Part shown: piece by piece, positions 25,560 through 34,615 of the stretch
Layout of the letters: every line of letters begins with the position of its first letter
Position numbering within the stretch: position 1 is the first letter of the stretch
Source: UBA6115 sp050952935
GTDB taxonomy: Bacteria; Bacillota; Clostridia; Christensenellales; Aristaeellaceae
Length of the DNA stretch: 64,000 nucleotides
Direction of reading: 5' to 3'
NCBI GenBank assembly: GCA_050952935.1
Contig: JBMNLS010000002.1
Coordinates: 682,001 to 746,000, forward strand
The notes under the pieces: generated by a model
What the model was told of the DNA's origin: nothing
Seen by the model: the letters and a program-made list of their open reading frames with translations, nothing else
Database searches by the model: none
Position numbers and translations under genes: made by a program

Positions 25560-27428
25560 TTATAACCTGTCTAACTCCTGCATCATGGCGCGGCGGTTTT
25601 TATACTGTTCTTTCCATCTGTTTGCCAGTTCCTGTACCACCGCATCGCCGCCCGGATACCTGCGAATGCGGCGCAGCTCACACACGATGCTCTGGTATGT
25701 CCCCCGGTCTGACACCCTGGCTGCCATACGACATACCTCTTTTGTATACTTTTCAAGCAGTTGTTCCGCATAGAGCGGCTTAAGCTGCTCTTCATACGCT
25801 TTTAGCATGTTCACCCCGTCTGATTGCAGCACCACCTCAAGCAGGCGTTCATTCAACCCTTCGGCGCTTAACACCGCCGCCTGGTATGAAGGATATTTCC
25901 ATGCCTTGAGTGACAGCAGTCGCTCACGCTTCGCCAGCCAATCCTCATCGCTGTAATACTGTTTTAATTCATGATAATGCTCCATATCACCGCCTCTGGA
26001 TGCAGCCATTTCCCACAGTAACCGCTCGTAATCCTGTTCCCTGCCCTCTTGCAGATACAATTCCTTTAATTGGTTGAGCATCGTATAGCCTGCGATGTCA
26101 TCAGGGCGTTGACGCTCGGCCTCCATCAGATTAATCGCTACATCATACTGCCGTTTTTTTATTGCACGGTCTATGCGGTAAGAGCGCACATTGGATATAT
26201 CCCAATAAGTTTGGTAGAATGATTCCAACTCCTGCTTCGATGCGCCCATTTCATGGAGGGTGTTTAACAAACGCCTAACCCAAACCCACATATCAAAGCT
26301 ATCTCTCCTTTTCTCCCTGTCCAACAATTCAATATGACTATGACACAAATCTTTTTTACGGGCGTCATACTTCCTGGCGGGAAAAGCGGTAAACAGAAGG
26401 TTTTCAACTGCACTTTGAGCTTCGCCGGTAAGCAATCCCCGGGACACCGCTTGCAGGCTTTTTGCAAAAAGTTGCTCCTCTTCATCAGAATCCGTACAGG
26501 ATGCCACCAGCCGGGTCAGCGCTTCACCGCATTCTTCCAGTAGCCAGTAGCAATACCCTTCTTCAGCATCACTATAGCCAAGTTCCCTGTTAAGCCGCTG
26601 CATCAGGCCCATCATCACATCCAGCGCCAGCCCTTGACGCCCTTTTTCAATCAAGGTGTCAAGGGTGTTGTTGACAAAATTCATTATATCATCGGCAAAA
26701 TCCGATGAATCATCAATGTATGAAAAATCCCCGGAAAATTGCGTATAAGCATCGAAAATGCGTTCATATTCCCGCTTGTAAGCGTCCAAACCGCGCACTT
26801 TGGACGGTGGCATCAGGGCATCCCGGAAACGCATTTGCAGCTTGATGTTTTCCAGCAAAGCCTTATATAGATACATGCGCACAAAAGCATCATCTGCCTG
26901 GGCGATCAGGGTTGCCAGCTCTGCCATTTCGACATTTTGTGGCACCTGAACAAGGGTATCATTAGGCGCTGTCTGCTGAATATCACGGGAATCTTTCCTC
27001 ACAGCCTTGTCATGCGTTCGGAAAAAATCTTCCGCATACCTGTCCGCCCAGCCTTCATCATCCTTATCTGTCACATTATCAGAGTGCGCAGTGGTTTCCT
27101 CCCAGGCGTCCGGTTCATCATCCCAGTAACCGACACCGCTTCCGGACAAATCGTCCAAATCTGCATCCTCCTCTTGCACGCCAAAAGCAGCATATAAAAC
27201 TGCCGCCATGTGCTTACAGTTTTCACCGCTCTGCGCGTGCGGGCAGGTACACCATAAATCCTCAACGCTCTTCTGGTCGCCATGGAAACTGACATCATAG
27301 GTTTTCGTCCCCTTTACCTGCGCGGTATAGCGATCAGCGTTTGAGCGCAGATGCTGTACGCGTCCTTCCTGAAAGTATATCAATCCACGGTACAAGATAT
27401 GATCATGAAAATGTTTGCGCCAAGTCAT
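25560..27428 (-). CDS. SWIM zinc-finger domain protein
   Basis: A 622-residue protein with an N-terminal SWIM motif, CTC then eight residues then CKH (Cys60, Cys62, Cys71, His73), which binds zinc and often DNA or protein. The rest is helical, repeat-like and acidic, without a visible helicase. In many bacteria a SWIM protein of this type sits beside an SNF2 helicase; none is present here. The start at 27428 follows AAAGGGG. A candidate promoter lies at 27462-27490. Confidence 0.8.
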   Translation of the reverse strand: MTWRKHFHDHILYRGLIYFQEGRVQHLRSNADRYTAQVKGTKTYDVSFHGDQKSVEDLWCTCPHAQSGENCKHMAAVLYAAFGVQEEDADLDDLSGSGVGYWDDEPDAWEETTAHSDNVTDKDDEGWADRYAEDFFRTHDKAVRKDSRDIQQTAPNDTLVQVPQNVEMAELATLIAQADDAFVRMYLYKALLENIKLQMRFRDALMPPSKVRGLDAYKREYERIFDAYTQFSGDFSYIDDSSDFADDIMNFVNNTLDTLIEKGRQGLALDVMMGLMQRLNRELGYSDAEEGYCYWLLEECGEALTRLVASCTDSDEEEQLFAKSLQAVSRGLLTGEAQSAVENLLFTAFPARKYDARKKDLCHSHIELLDREKRRDSFDMWVWVRRLLNTLHEMGASKQELESFYQTYWDISNVRSYRIDRAIKKRQYDVAINLMEAERQRPDDIAGYTMLNQLKELYLQEGREQDYERLLWEMAASRGGDMEHYHELKQYYSDEDWLAKRERLLSLKAWKYPSYQAAVLSAEGLNERLLEVVLQSDGVNMLKAYEEQLKPLYAEQLLEKYTKEVCRMAARVSDRGTYQSIVCELRRIRRYPGGDAVVQELANRWKEQYKNRRAMMQELDRL

Positions 27429-27461
27429 GATGATGCCCCTTTCCAACACGTCCTAAAATGA

Positions 27462-27490
27462 ATTTTGTATCTGTCAGTATGATTTGTCAA
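27462..27490 (-). promoter_or_regulatory. Candidate promoter of the SWIM gene
   Basis: On the minus strand TTGACA (27490-27485), a 17-bp spacer and CAAAAT (27467-27462). The -35 is perfect and the -10 is weak. Confidence 0.5.
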
Positions 27491-27650
27491 GATAGCTTCA
27501 ATGCGCCCAAACTCATTTGATTCTGCCTTGCCCTGCCCTGATTCTGACAAGGCATTAGGGCATTGATGTGCGAAAATCCGGAAAACCGCGGGTACGAAAA
27601 CCCAAGAACGGCAGCTTTCACAGTTTATTCACGCGGTGGACAAAGGCTCA

Positions 27651-27659
27651 TGCTATAAT
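27651..27659 (+). promoter_or_regulatory. Extended -10 element before the Gld-type ABC cluster
   Basis: TGCTATAAT is a perfect extended -10, 27 bp before the TTG start of the ATPase gene. No good -35 accompanies it, as is usual for this promoter class. Confidence 0.55.
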
Positions 27660-27685
27660 ATGCATATATCATGGAGGTGCGGCTT

Positions 27686-28627
27686 TTGATTCAGGCGGAA
27701 CACATGACCAGGCGTTATGGCAGCTTTGAGGCGGTCAAGGACCTTTCTTTCACTGTGCAGGTGGGTGAGGTGGTGGGGCTGCTGGGGCAAAACGGCGCTG
27801 GCAAAACCACGGCGCTGCATGTGCTCTCAGGCTATCTGGCGCCCAGCGAGGGCCGTGTGCGGATCAATGGCATCGATATATCGGCAAAGCCCCGGGAAGC
27901 AAAGCGGCACCTGGGCTATCTGCCGGAGACCATCCCGCTGTATCCTGAGATGACTCCCCTGGAATACCTGCGGTTTTGCTGTGATATTAAAGAAGTGCAC
28001 CCCGGCGACCGGGAAGCCCACATTCAGGAGATCATGGCGCTGACGGATATCGTCCCGGTGAAGGATCAACTGTCGGGCACCCTGAGCAAGGGATACCGTC
28101 AGCGTCTGGGGCTGGCCCAGGCGCTGTGCGGAAGGCCTGAGGCGCTCCTGATGGATGAGCCCACCGCCGGCTTTGACCCGGTGCAGTCCCATGCTTTTAG
28201 AAAGCTCGTCAGGAAGCTGGCCAAAGACCACGCCATCATCCTGTCCTCCCATCTTCTAAGCGAGGTGCAGGAGGTGTGCGACCGGGTGCTGGTTATCTCC
28301 TCCGGCCGCCTGGCGCTTGACTACACCCTCAATCAGGAGACGAAGCATGCGCCCCGTTTCCGCCTGGTGGTGGACGCTCCGCCCGCCCTGGTTCTCTCTC
28401 CCATCCGGCAGCTGCCGGGGGTGCGCCGCGTTGAGGTGCTTGGCCGCGGCCAGAAAACCACATCGCTGATCGCAGAGACAGAGCCGGGGAACGGCTTTCA
28501 GCACGCCCTGTTCAGGCTGTTAAGCGGTCTGTCAGCGCCGATTCTTGAGCTTAGCCCGATGGATGACTCGCTGGAGGAAGTGTTTTTGCGGGTTTCAAGC
28601 GCACGCAGCGGGGAGGAGCCGTTATGA
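27686..28627 (+). CDS. ABC transporter ATPase, GldA-like
   Basis: A 313-residue ABC-2 exporter ATPase with Walker A GLLGQNGAGKTTALHVLSG, signature LSKGYRQRLGLAQAL and Walker B ALLMDEPTAGFDP, followed by a C-terminal extension typical of this group. The start is taken as TTG at 27686 because GGAGGTG (27673-27679) precedes it by 6 nt; an ATG at 27671 is inside that ribosome site. It heads a four-gene cluster (ATPase, permease, GldG-like, DUF4340) found in many phyla and named after Bacteroidetes gliding genes, though the exported substrate outside that group is unknown. Confidence 0.88.
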   Translation: MIQAEHMTRRYGSFEAVKDLSFTVQVGEVVGLLGQNGAGKTTALHVLSGYLAPSEGRVRINGIDISAKPREAKRHLGYLPETIPLYPEMTPLEYLRFCCDIKEVHPGDREAHIQEIMALTDIVPVKDQLSGTLSKGYRQRLGLAQALCGRPEALLMDEPTAGFDPVQSHAFRKLVRKLAKDHAIILSSHLLSEVQEVCDRVLVISSGRLALDYTLNQETKHAPRFRLVVDAPPALVLSPIRQLPGVRRVEVLGRGQKTTSLIAETEPGNGFQHALFRLLSGLSAPILELSPMDDSLEEVFLRVSSARSGEEPL

Positions 28628-29337
28628 GCGCCCTGTTCCGCCGGGAGCTGAAGGGGTATTTTTACACCCCCACCGGATATTTGTTTCTGATCATCGCCCT
28701 GTCCTTAAGCGGGCTGCTGTTTTACCTGAACAACCTGATTCCCCGCACCTCCGAGCTGACACCGCTTCTGTCCATGCTCAGCTATGTCTGGATGCTGCTT
28801 TCCCCGGTGCTGGTGGTTAGATTATTGGCCGGTGAAAGACAGCAGATGACCGATCAACTGCTAATCACCTCACCGCTGTCATCCGCAGGCATCGTGCTGG
28901 CGAAGTTCCTGGCGGCGGCTCTTGTGATGCTGATGTATGTTGCCCTCACCTTTGTTTACCCGCTGATTGTGGCTGCCTATGCCAGGGTGTGGCTAGGGGA
29001 ATTGTTTACCGTTTATCTGGGCTTTATCCTGCAAGGGTTGGCTTTTGTGGCGCTTGATATGATGGTGACGGGATTTATGAAACGCAGCGCCAGCGCCGTG
29101 GCGGCGGCGCTGGGGGTCAATCTGTTTGTCTGGCTGGCGGGGCTGTTGTCCACAGCGCCCTTTGTTCCATCCGGCATCAGCCGCATGGTGTCTTTCCTCA
29201 GCCTTTATGAGCGTTTCTTGCCCTTTCTTTCAGGGCAGCTGAGCTTTGCGTCGGCGCTGTATTTCCTCCTGTTTACGGCCACGATGCTGGTGATCGCGAT
29301 CTGTGCTATGGAGATAAGGCGGGTGAAGACCGCATGA
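28624..29337 (+). CDS. ABC-2 type permease, GldF-like
   Basis: A 237-residue permease with six hydrophobic segments. The N-terminus LFRRELKGYFYTPTGYLFL is the typical opening of GldF-type ABC-2 membrane proteins. The ATG overlaps the ATPase stop by 4 nt. It forms the channel with the ATPase and, probably, with the GldG-like and DUF4340 partners. Confidence 0.87.
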   Translation: MSALFRRELKGYFYTPTGYLFLIIALSLSGLLFYLNNLIPRTSELTPLLSMLSYVWMLLSPVLVVRLLAGERQQMTDQLLITSPLSSAGIVLAKFLAAALVMLMYVALTFVYPLIVAAYARVWLGELFTVYLGFILQGLAFVALDMMVTGFMKRSASAVAAALGVNLFVWLAGLLSTAPFVPSGISRMVSFLSLYERFLPFLSGQLSFASALYFLLFTATMLVIAICAMEIRRVKTA

Positions 29338-30779
29338 AGCTGTTCCAAAGCATGAAAAATCAATCTAAAAAGGCCGGTATTGTTCTTATAGCGGTCATTT
29401 GTGCTGCCATTGCCATCGGTCTTTCGCTTCTGGCGGACAGCCTGGAAAAAAAGTATGCTCTGCGTTTGGATCTGTCCTACAACCGCGTCACCACCCAGTC
29501 TGACGTCACCGATGAAATGCTGGCCTCTTTGCCTTATGCCGTTCACGCCTATGCGCTTTTCACCCCCGGCAATGAAGACCAGGCGCTGCTGGGGCTGCTT
29601 AACCGAATGGCGGCAAAAACAGACAAATTCACCTACTCCGTGGACAGCCTGGTGAAAAACCCTCTTCTGGCCAGTCAACTATCCTCCGACCTGAGGGATC
29701 AGGCGGTAAGCGCTGACAGCCTGCTGATTATCTGTGAGGAAACCAGGCGCAAGCGGGTGCTGGACATCACGGACTATGTCAGCCAAAGCTTTGACACCGC
29801 CAGCCAGACATTCTATATATCCGGCTTCCAGTATGAAAAGAAAATCGCCGAAGCGCTGGTGTATGTCACCACCAGCCAGGTGCCCAAGGTTCAGGTGCTG
29901 GAGGGCCATGGGGAGCTGTGCGCAGGGCAGACAGCGGCCATGGAAGCGCTTTTAACGGCCCATAATTACGCGTTTGAAAGGGTGGATCTGATGCGGGCGG
30001 GAACCCTTGACCCGGCCTACCCCCTGATGATCTTGTCCCCGCAAAAAGACCTGCTGGCAGGCGAGCTTTCCGCCATTGAGGGCTTTAGCCAAAAAGGCGG
30101 TTCTCTGATCATCACCAGCGATTATGGGGATCCGGACAGCCTGCCCAATTTTGACGCGCTGTACAGAAGCTATGGCTTTGAAAAAATTCCGGGCATTGTG
30201 GTGGCCGATGAGGAGGACAAGGCCTCATATATCAACAGCCCCATTTTCCTCACTCCCTATATGGAAGATACCTACATGACGGCTGATCTTGTGGCGTCAG
30301 GCCATACCATGCTGATGCTCCCTGGCGCCAGGGCCTTTGAGCTGCCTGAAGCGCAGGGCACGAATCCCCTTGTGACCCCGCTTCTTACAAGCGGCATGGC
30401 TTATATTAAGGATACGAAAAAAGATGGCGCAACCCTGCTGCCCGAGGCGGGAGACCGTCAGGGCACCTTTCATCTGGCGCTTTTTTCCAGCTTGGCACAG
30501 CCTGACGGTACCCGTACCCAGGCGCTCATTCTGGGCAATTCGGCGATGCTCACCGACAGTTGGCTTTATGAGAACACCTACAGCCGGGAGTTTTTGCTCC
30601 ATGCCCTTTCCTATCTGGGGCATGGGAATGATATCAGCCTGGATATCGCCCCCAAAACGGCCACCCGCCCCCAGCTGGTGATGCCCGGTTTGGGCCTGCC
30701 GCTTGCTATCATTATTCTTATGCCGCTTCTTATTCTGGCAACAGGCGCAGCCGTTTTGCTGGTGCGCAGGAGGCGCTGA
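29334..30779 (+). CDS. GldG-like ABC auxiliary protein
   Basis: A 481-residue protein with an N-terminal transmembrane helix (about 17-38), a large extracytoplasmic domain of the ABC_transp_aux type (for example VTDEMLASLPYAVHAYALFT and VLEGHGEL) and a C-terminal helix followed by RRRR. This is the layout of GldG. It overlaps the permease stop by 4 nt. It probably forms the outer part of the exporter. Confidence 0.83.
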   Translation: MKLFQSMKNQSKKAGIVLIAVICAAIAIGLSLLADSLEKKYALRLDLSYNRVTTQSDVTDEMLASLPYAVHAYALFTPGNEDQALLGLLNRMAAKTDKFTYSVDSLVKNPLLASQLSSDLRDQAVSADSLLIICEETRRKRVLDITDYVSQSFDTASQTFYISGFQYEKKIAEALVYVTTSQVPKVQVLEGHGELCAGQTAAMEALLTAHNYAFERVDLMRAGTLDPAYPLMILSPQKDLLAGELSAIEGFSQKGGSLIITSDYGDPDSLPNFDALYRSYGFEKIPGIVVADEEDKASYINSPIFLTPYMEDTYMTADLVASGHTMLMLPGARAFELPEAQGTNPLVTPLLTSGMAYIKDTKKDGATLLPEAGDRQGTFHLALFSSLAQPDGTRTQALILGNSAMLTDSWLYENTYSREFLLHALSYLGHGNDISLDIAPKTATRPQLVMPGLGLPLAIIILMPLLILATGAAVLLVRRRR

Positions 30780-30780
30780 G

Positions 30781-32241
30781 ATGCAGCCCGTCAGGAAAAA
30801 AAAGAGAAGAAAGAAGCCCGCCACTGCCATCATCGCCATCTGTGTGGCGGCGTTTGCGGGATTGGTAATGCTTTGGTATCTCAAAAACCAGCCGGAAGCG
30901 TTGCCGCCTCCCTCAGCGCAGCGTGAAGCGGCGCAGCAGATTAGATTGATAAATCGGCAGGAAAAGGCGCTATCCGCGTTTCAAGTGTTCCCGCCGGGGC
31001 GTAACAGCTACCGCCTGGTGCGCGGAGAAAAAGGGTTTCAAGTGGAGGGCCAGCCTGATTTTGCCTTGGATGAGCAGATGCTTTCTACCATGGTAGAAGA
31101 CCTGACCACGCTCAGCGCCGAAAAAGCCGGAGACATCAGCGAGGTGAAGGGCGGGGCGGAGGCGCTGGGCATTGACGGCCAGCATTTCCGTGTCATCGCG
31201 GAATATGATGACGCAAGCCGGATTACCTTTTCCTTTGGCAACCCGGCCTATACGGAAATCCCTTCCGACTATCTCATGCTTTCAGGGGACTCCGCCGTGT
31301 ACACGGTTTCCCCCCAAATCAGGAACAACCTGGATCATCCCCTGGGCGCTTTGCACCCCATTCCCAAGATTAATTTTAACAGTGACCTTGTGGACAGCGT
31401 GGAGGTGAGCGTGGGGGAGGAGGCCTTTACCTTGGCGCAAACAGGCGTATTGTGGCAGGTGGCATCCCCGTTCCGGTATCCCGCCGATCGGGGGGCTGTC
31501 GCCGCCCTTAAAAAGAACATCAACAGCATGCGCCTGGCGGTATATGTTGGCCAGGGAGCGGAGAACAACCTGGCGGAATATGGCTTGCTTTCGCCTCGAA
31601 TGACCGTGCGTTTCAACCTGGCGGAAAGCGTCATCATCACGCCGGCTCAGGATGACATCCCTGTCAGCACCCTGCAGGTGCCCGCCCAACACCTTGAATT
31701 TGCCATTGGCGATGACATTGACAACATCGGCTTTTACTGCCTTTATAAGGGCTGCGTTTATCAGGCCAGCTATGCTTCCATGGGCTTTTTGACCACCCTT
31801 TCCCGGGAGGGTTTTCTGGCGAAAAACCCCGTGATCATCCCCATCAATCAGCTGCTGTCCCTTCAGGTGATTCGCTTGGACAGCGCCCGGTGCTACGGGG
31901 TGGAATTGGTGGAGCGTATTGAAAAAAACAATGCTCTGGCCGTTGACGCGTCCGGGCAGCAGATTTATGATCCGGTGATCATGCGGGACAATCAGGAAAT
32001 TGATCAGGAAACCTTTGTCATGGAATATCTGAAGCTGATGGATGTGGGCAACCGGGGAAAATTGCCGCCTGATTTTGTGCCAGCAGGCAGACCCGTTGTC
32101 CGGTATGTTTTTGAAGCGGAGGGCGGCGCTAAACTGGACATGGCGTTTTACCCCTATGATGCCCTTCACCTGGCCATGGCGGTCAATGGGCAGGCGCTAT
32201 ACTATACCACTCGTCAGGCGGTGGAAGATATCGCCCTATAA
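30781..32241 (+). CDS. DUF4340 domain protein of the Gld-type cluster
   Basis: A 486-residue protein with a lysine-rich cytoplasmic tip (RKKKRRKKP), one transmembrane helix and a long extracytoplasmic domain made of DUF4340 units (for example FQVEGQPDFALDEQMLSTMV, LAEYGLLSPRMTVRF). The start at 30781 follows AGGAGG; a longer frame to 30703 lies within the GldG-like gene. DUF4340 proteins accompany GldF/GldG in many genomes, so it is the fourth component of this exporter. Its 3' end overlaps the convergent mnmA gene by 6 nt. Confidence 0.83.
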   Translation: MQPVRKKKRRKKPATAIIAICVAAFAGLVMLWYLKNQPEALPPPSAQREAAQQIRLINRQEKALSAFQVFPPGRNSYRLVRGEKGFQVEGQPDFALDEQMLSTMVEDLTTLSAEKAGDISEVKGGAEALGIDGQHFRVIAEYDDASRITFSFGNPAYTEIPSDYLMLSGDSAVYTVSPQIRNNLDHPLGALHPIPKINFNSDLVDSVEVSVGEEAFTLAQTGVLWQVASPFRYPADRGAVAALKKNINSMRLAVYVGQGAENNLAEYGLLSPRMTVRFNLAESVIITPAQDDIPVSTLQVPAQHLEFAIGDDIDNIGFYCLYKGCVYQASYASMGFLTTLSREGFLAKNPVIIPINQLLSLQVIRLDSARCYGVELVERIEKNNALAVDASGQQIYDPVIMRDNQEIDQETFVMEYLKLMDVGNRGKLPPDFVPAGRPVVRYVFEAEGGAKLDMAFYPYDALHLAMAVNGQALYYTTRQAVEDIAL

Positions 32242-33294
32242 GGCGCTTGTTACAATCCCGCCCCCCAGGCAGAGATCGCCCTGATAAAACACGGCGCTTT
32301 GCCCCGGCGTCACCGCGCGCTGAGGATGTTCAAATCTCAGGCTGCCGTCTGTTCCTTCAAACATCAGGGTAGCGGTCTGATCGGGCTGACGGTAGCGCAG
32401 CTTTACCTGAATATCGCAGGGGGATGGGGGAACATTATTTACCCAGGTGATTTGCTCAAGCTTGGCCCCGGTGGCAAACAGCCGGGGATGATCCTCCCCC
32501 TGCACCAACATCAGCCGGTTGCGCTCCAAATCCTTTTCCGCCACAAACCAGCTGCGCCCATCGCCACGCCCGCCAATGCCCAGGCCCTTTCGCTGGCCGA
32601 TGGTGTAGTACATCAGCCCATCATGCCGTCCAATGACCTCCCCAGCCTCTGTGACCATGTCACCCGGCTGGGCTGGCAAATACTGCTGCAAAAAACGCTT
32701 GAAATGCCGCTCGCCAATAAAGCAGACGCCGGTGGAATCCTTTTTGTTAAACACGGGCAGCCCCGCTTCCCGGGCGATCTGCCTGACCTCCGCTTTGTGG
32801 AGACCACCTACCGGAAACAGGGCTTTTTTTAACTGCGCGGCCTTGGTCATATACAGAAAGTAGCTCTGATCCTTGTTGGAATCTGTTCCTTTTATCAGGC
32901 TCCCTTTTTCAGTGCGGCGCACAAAGTGGCCGGTGGCCATGTAATCCGCGTCCAGCTTCAGTGCAAAATCAAGAAAAGCGCTGAACTTGATTTCCCGGTT
33001 GCACAGCACATCCGGGTTTGGCGTGCGGCCATGGCGGTATTCCTCCAGAAAATGGGAAAATACCCGCTCCTCATATTCCTTGGCGAAGCTGACGGAATAG
33101 TGGGGGATTTGGAGGGCGTGGCAGGTTTCCCGCACATCCGCCCAATCCTGCTGGGCGGTGCAGACGCCGTTTTCGTCCGCTTCCTCCCAGTTGTTCATAA
33201 AAACGCCAATGACCTCATGCCCCTGGCGCTTTAAGAGCAGAGCGGCCACGGCGGAATCCACCCCGCCCGACAGCCCCACCACCACCCGGCTCAT
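32236..33294 (-). CDS. mnmA: tRNA-specific 2-thiouridylase MnmA
   Basis: A 352-residue enzyme that puts sulfur on U34 of tRNA-Lys, -Glu and -Gln. Visible features: PP-loop GLSGGVDSAVAALLL, catalytic Cys in DVLCNREIKFSAF, second Cys in STGVCFIGER, and the C-terminal beta-barrel domain. It overlaps the tmk stop by 4 nt. Linked with lysS in the same minus-strand gene string. Confidence 0.95.
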   Translation of the reverse strand: MSRVVVGLSGGVDSAVAALLLKRQGHEVIGVFMNNWEEADENGVCTAQQDWADVRETCHALQIPHYSVSFAKEYEERVFSHFLEEYRHGRTPNPDVLCNREIKFSAFLDFALKLDADYMATGHFVRRTEKGSLIKGTDSNKDQSYFLYMTKAAQLKKALFPVGGLHKAEVRQIAREAGLPVFNKKDSTGVCFIGERHFKRFLQQYLPAQPGDMVTEAGEVIGRHDGLMYYTIGQRKGLGIGGRGDGRSWFVAEKDLERNRLMLVQGEDHPRLFATGAKLEQITWVNNVPPSPCDIQVKLRYRQPDQTATLMFEGTDGSLRFEHPQRAVTPGQSAVFYQGDLCLGGGIVTSAL

Positions 33295-33926
33295 AAGATT
33301 CCATCCCGATGCAGGCGTTCCATCACGCTTTGGTAAACTTTTTGCGCTGTTTCCTGCTTTTCCCCGGTGGCTCGGATGACCAGGAAACGATCAGGCTCTG
33401 CTGCGATCATCTCCTGATAGGCGCTGTCCACACGGCGGTGGAAGGCGGCGCCTGCCAGCTCCAACCTGTCCCTGGTGCGGGCATGCTGCCTTTTTTCAGC
33501 GTCCTCCGGGCTTAGCTCCAAAAACACCGTGACGTCAGGCATCACGCCTGCCACGGCTGGCGCGTTCATCTGCCGGACAACCTCAATCCCCAGTTCACGC
33601 CCCGCGCCCTGGTAAGCGATGCTGGAGTCCACAAAACGGTCGCTGATGACAATTTTGCCTGCCTTAAGCCCGGGGATGATCACATCCCGCACATGCTGCG
33701 CACGGGCGGCGGCATATAGAAGCGCCTCGGTGACATCGGTCATGTCCGTATTTTCGTTTGAGAGCAGGATAGCCCGGATTTGCTCAGCCACCGGGCTTCC
33801 TCCCGGCTCCCGGGTGAGCAGCACAGGGTAACCGCGCTGTTCCAGGCGCTGGGCAAGGAACCTGGCCTGGGTGGATTTGCCGGCCCCGTCGTTGCCTTCA
33901 AAGCTGATAAAATATCCTGTTGTCAT
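33291..33926 (-). CDS. tmk: Thymidylate kinase
   Basis: A 211-residue kinase converting dTMP to dTDP. P-loop FEGNDGAGKSTQA, the DR(F/Y) motif in VISDRFVDSSIAYQGAGR, and the LID region near LELSPEDAEKRQHAR are present. Its ATG overlaps the stop of the gene encoding the preceding membrane protein by 4 nt. A thymidine kinase gene at 56243 supplies the salvage step upstream of it. Confidence 0.95.
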   Translation of the reverse strand: MTTGYFISFEGNDGAGKSTQARFLAQRLEQRGYPVLLTREPGGSPVAEQIRAILLSNENTDMTDVTEALLYAAARAQHVRDVIIPGLKAGKIVISDRFVDSSIAYQGAGRELGIEVVRQMNAPAVAGVMPDVTVFLELSPEDAEKRQHARTRDRLELAGAAFHRRVDSAYQEMIAAEPDRFLVIRATGEKQETAQKVYQSVMERLHRDGIL

Positions 33927-34603
33927 GGCTTTGTATTCATTCCTTCTTCAAGCAAAGCGCTGATAAAGCGCAGGGTGCTTTCCGGGTTGTCGGAATAGCA
34001 GGTGACGGATAAAAACATGTCCTGACGGATTAAGCCCAGGCGTTTTGCTGTTTCCGGATAGTCCGCCAGGGGAATGCCAAACAGCATGCTTTGGGTCGCC
34101 GCTTTTTGTGTACCATCAGGCAACGATTCAAGTACGGTCAAATATCCGGGCCGCAGGTCAACCTCAGGATGAATGATAAGCTGGCCGCTTGCCACCGCTT
34201 CATCCAGGGATAGAAAAGCGCCTTGGACAGCAAAACGTTTGAAATCCTCCGTGCCCAGCACATAGATATCCCCCTCATGGGCGGAAATGAAGGTGACCAG
34301 CTGAACATTGGCATATATATCCTGGGAGGAAGGGGGCAATATGGTTATCACATTGATTTCCTCCACCTCAGGCGCGATTTTTGCCCGCAAATCATCCAGC
34401 GCGGACTGCATTTCCTTTTCACCTGTGGCCACCGTTTGCACATAGATATCGATGCGCCTTTCGCCAGGCGCCCGGTAAGCGGTTTGGATGAAAATCAGGT
34501 TCCAGATAAAAAACGACAGAACCATCACCAGCACATACTGCCACCAATGATAGCTGAAGTGATGCCTGAGTGTTCTGCCGTCCGGCCTGAGGTTAAACTT
34601 CAT
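33923..34603 (-). CDS. Membrane-anchored protein of unknown function between lysS and tmk
   Basis: A 226-residue protein with a cytoplasmic N-terminus (LRHHFSYHWWQY), one transmembrane helix (VLVMVLSFFIWNLIFI) and an extracytoplasmic domain of about 170 residues. It contains a solute-binding-protein-like stretch (DIYVLGTEDFKRFAVQGAFLS split as DIYVLGTEDF and AVQGAFLSLDEA), reminiscent of lobe fragments of family 1 binding proteins. No named family is recognised. Both TTG 34615, directly after the lysS stop, and ATG 34603 are possible; neither has a strong ribosome site. Confidence 0.65.
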   Translation of the reverse strand: MKFNLRPDGRTLRHHFSYHWWQYVLVMVLSFFIWNLIFIQTAYRAPGERRIDIYVQTVATGEKEMQSALDDLRAKIAPEVEEINVITILPPSSQDIYANVQLVTFISAHEGDIYVLGTEDFKRFAVQGAFLSLDEAVASGQLIIHPEVDLRPGYLTVLESLPDGTQKAATQSMLFGIPLADYPETAKRLGLIRQDMFLSVTCYSDNPESTLRFISALLEEGMNTKP

Positions 34604-34615
34604 TTTGCCTGTCAA

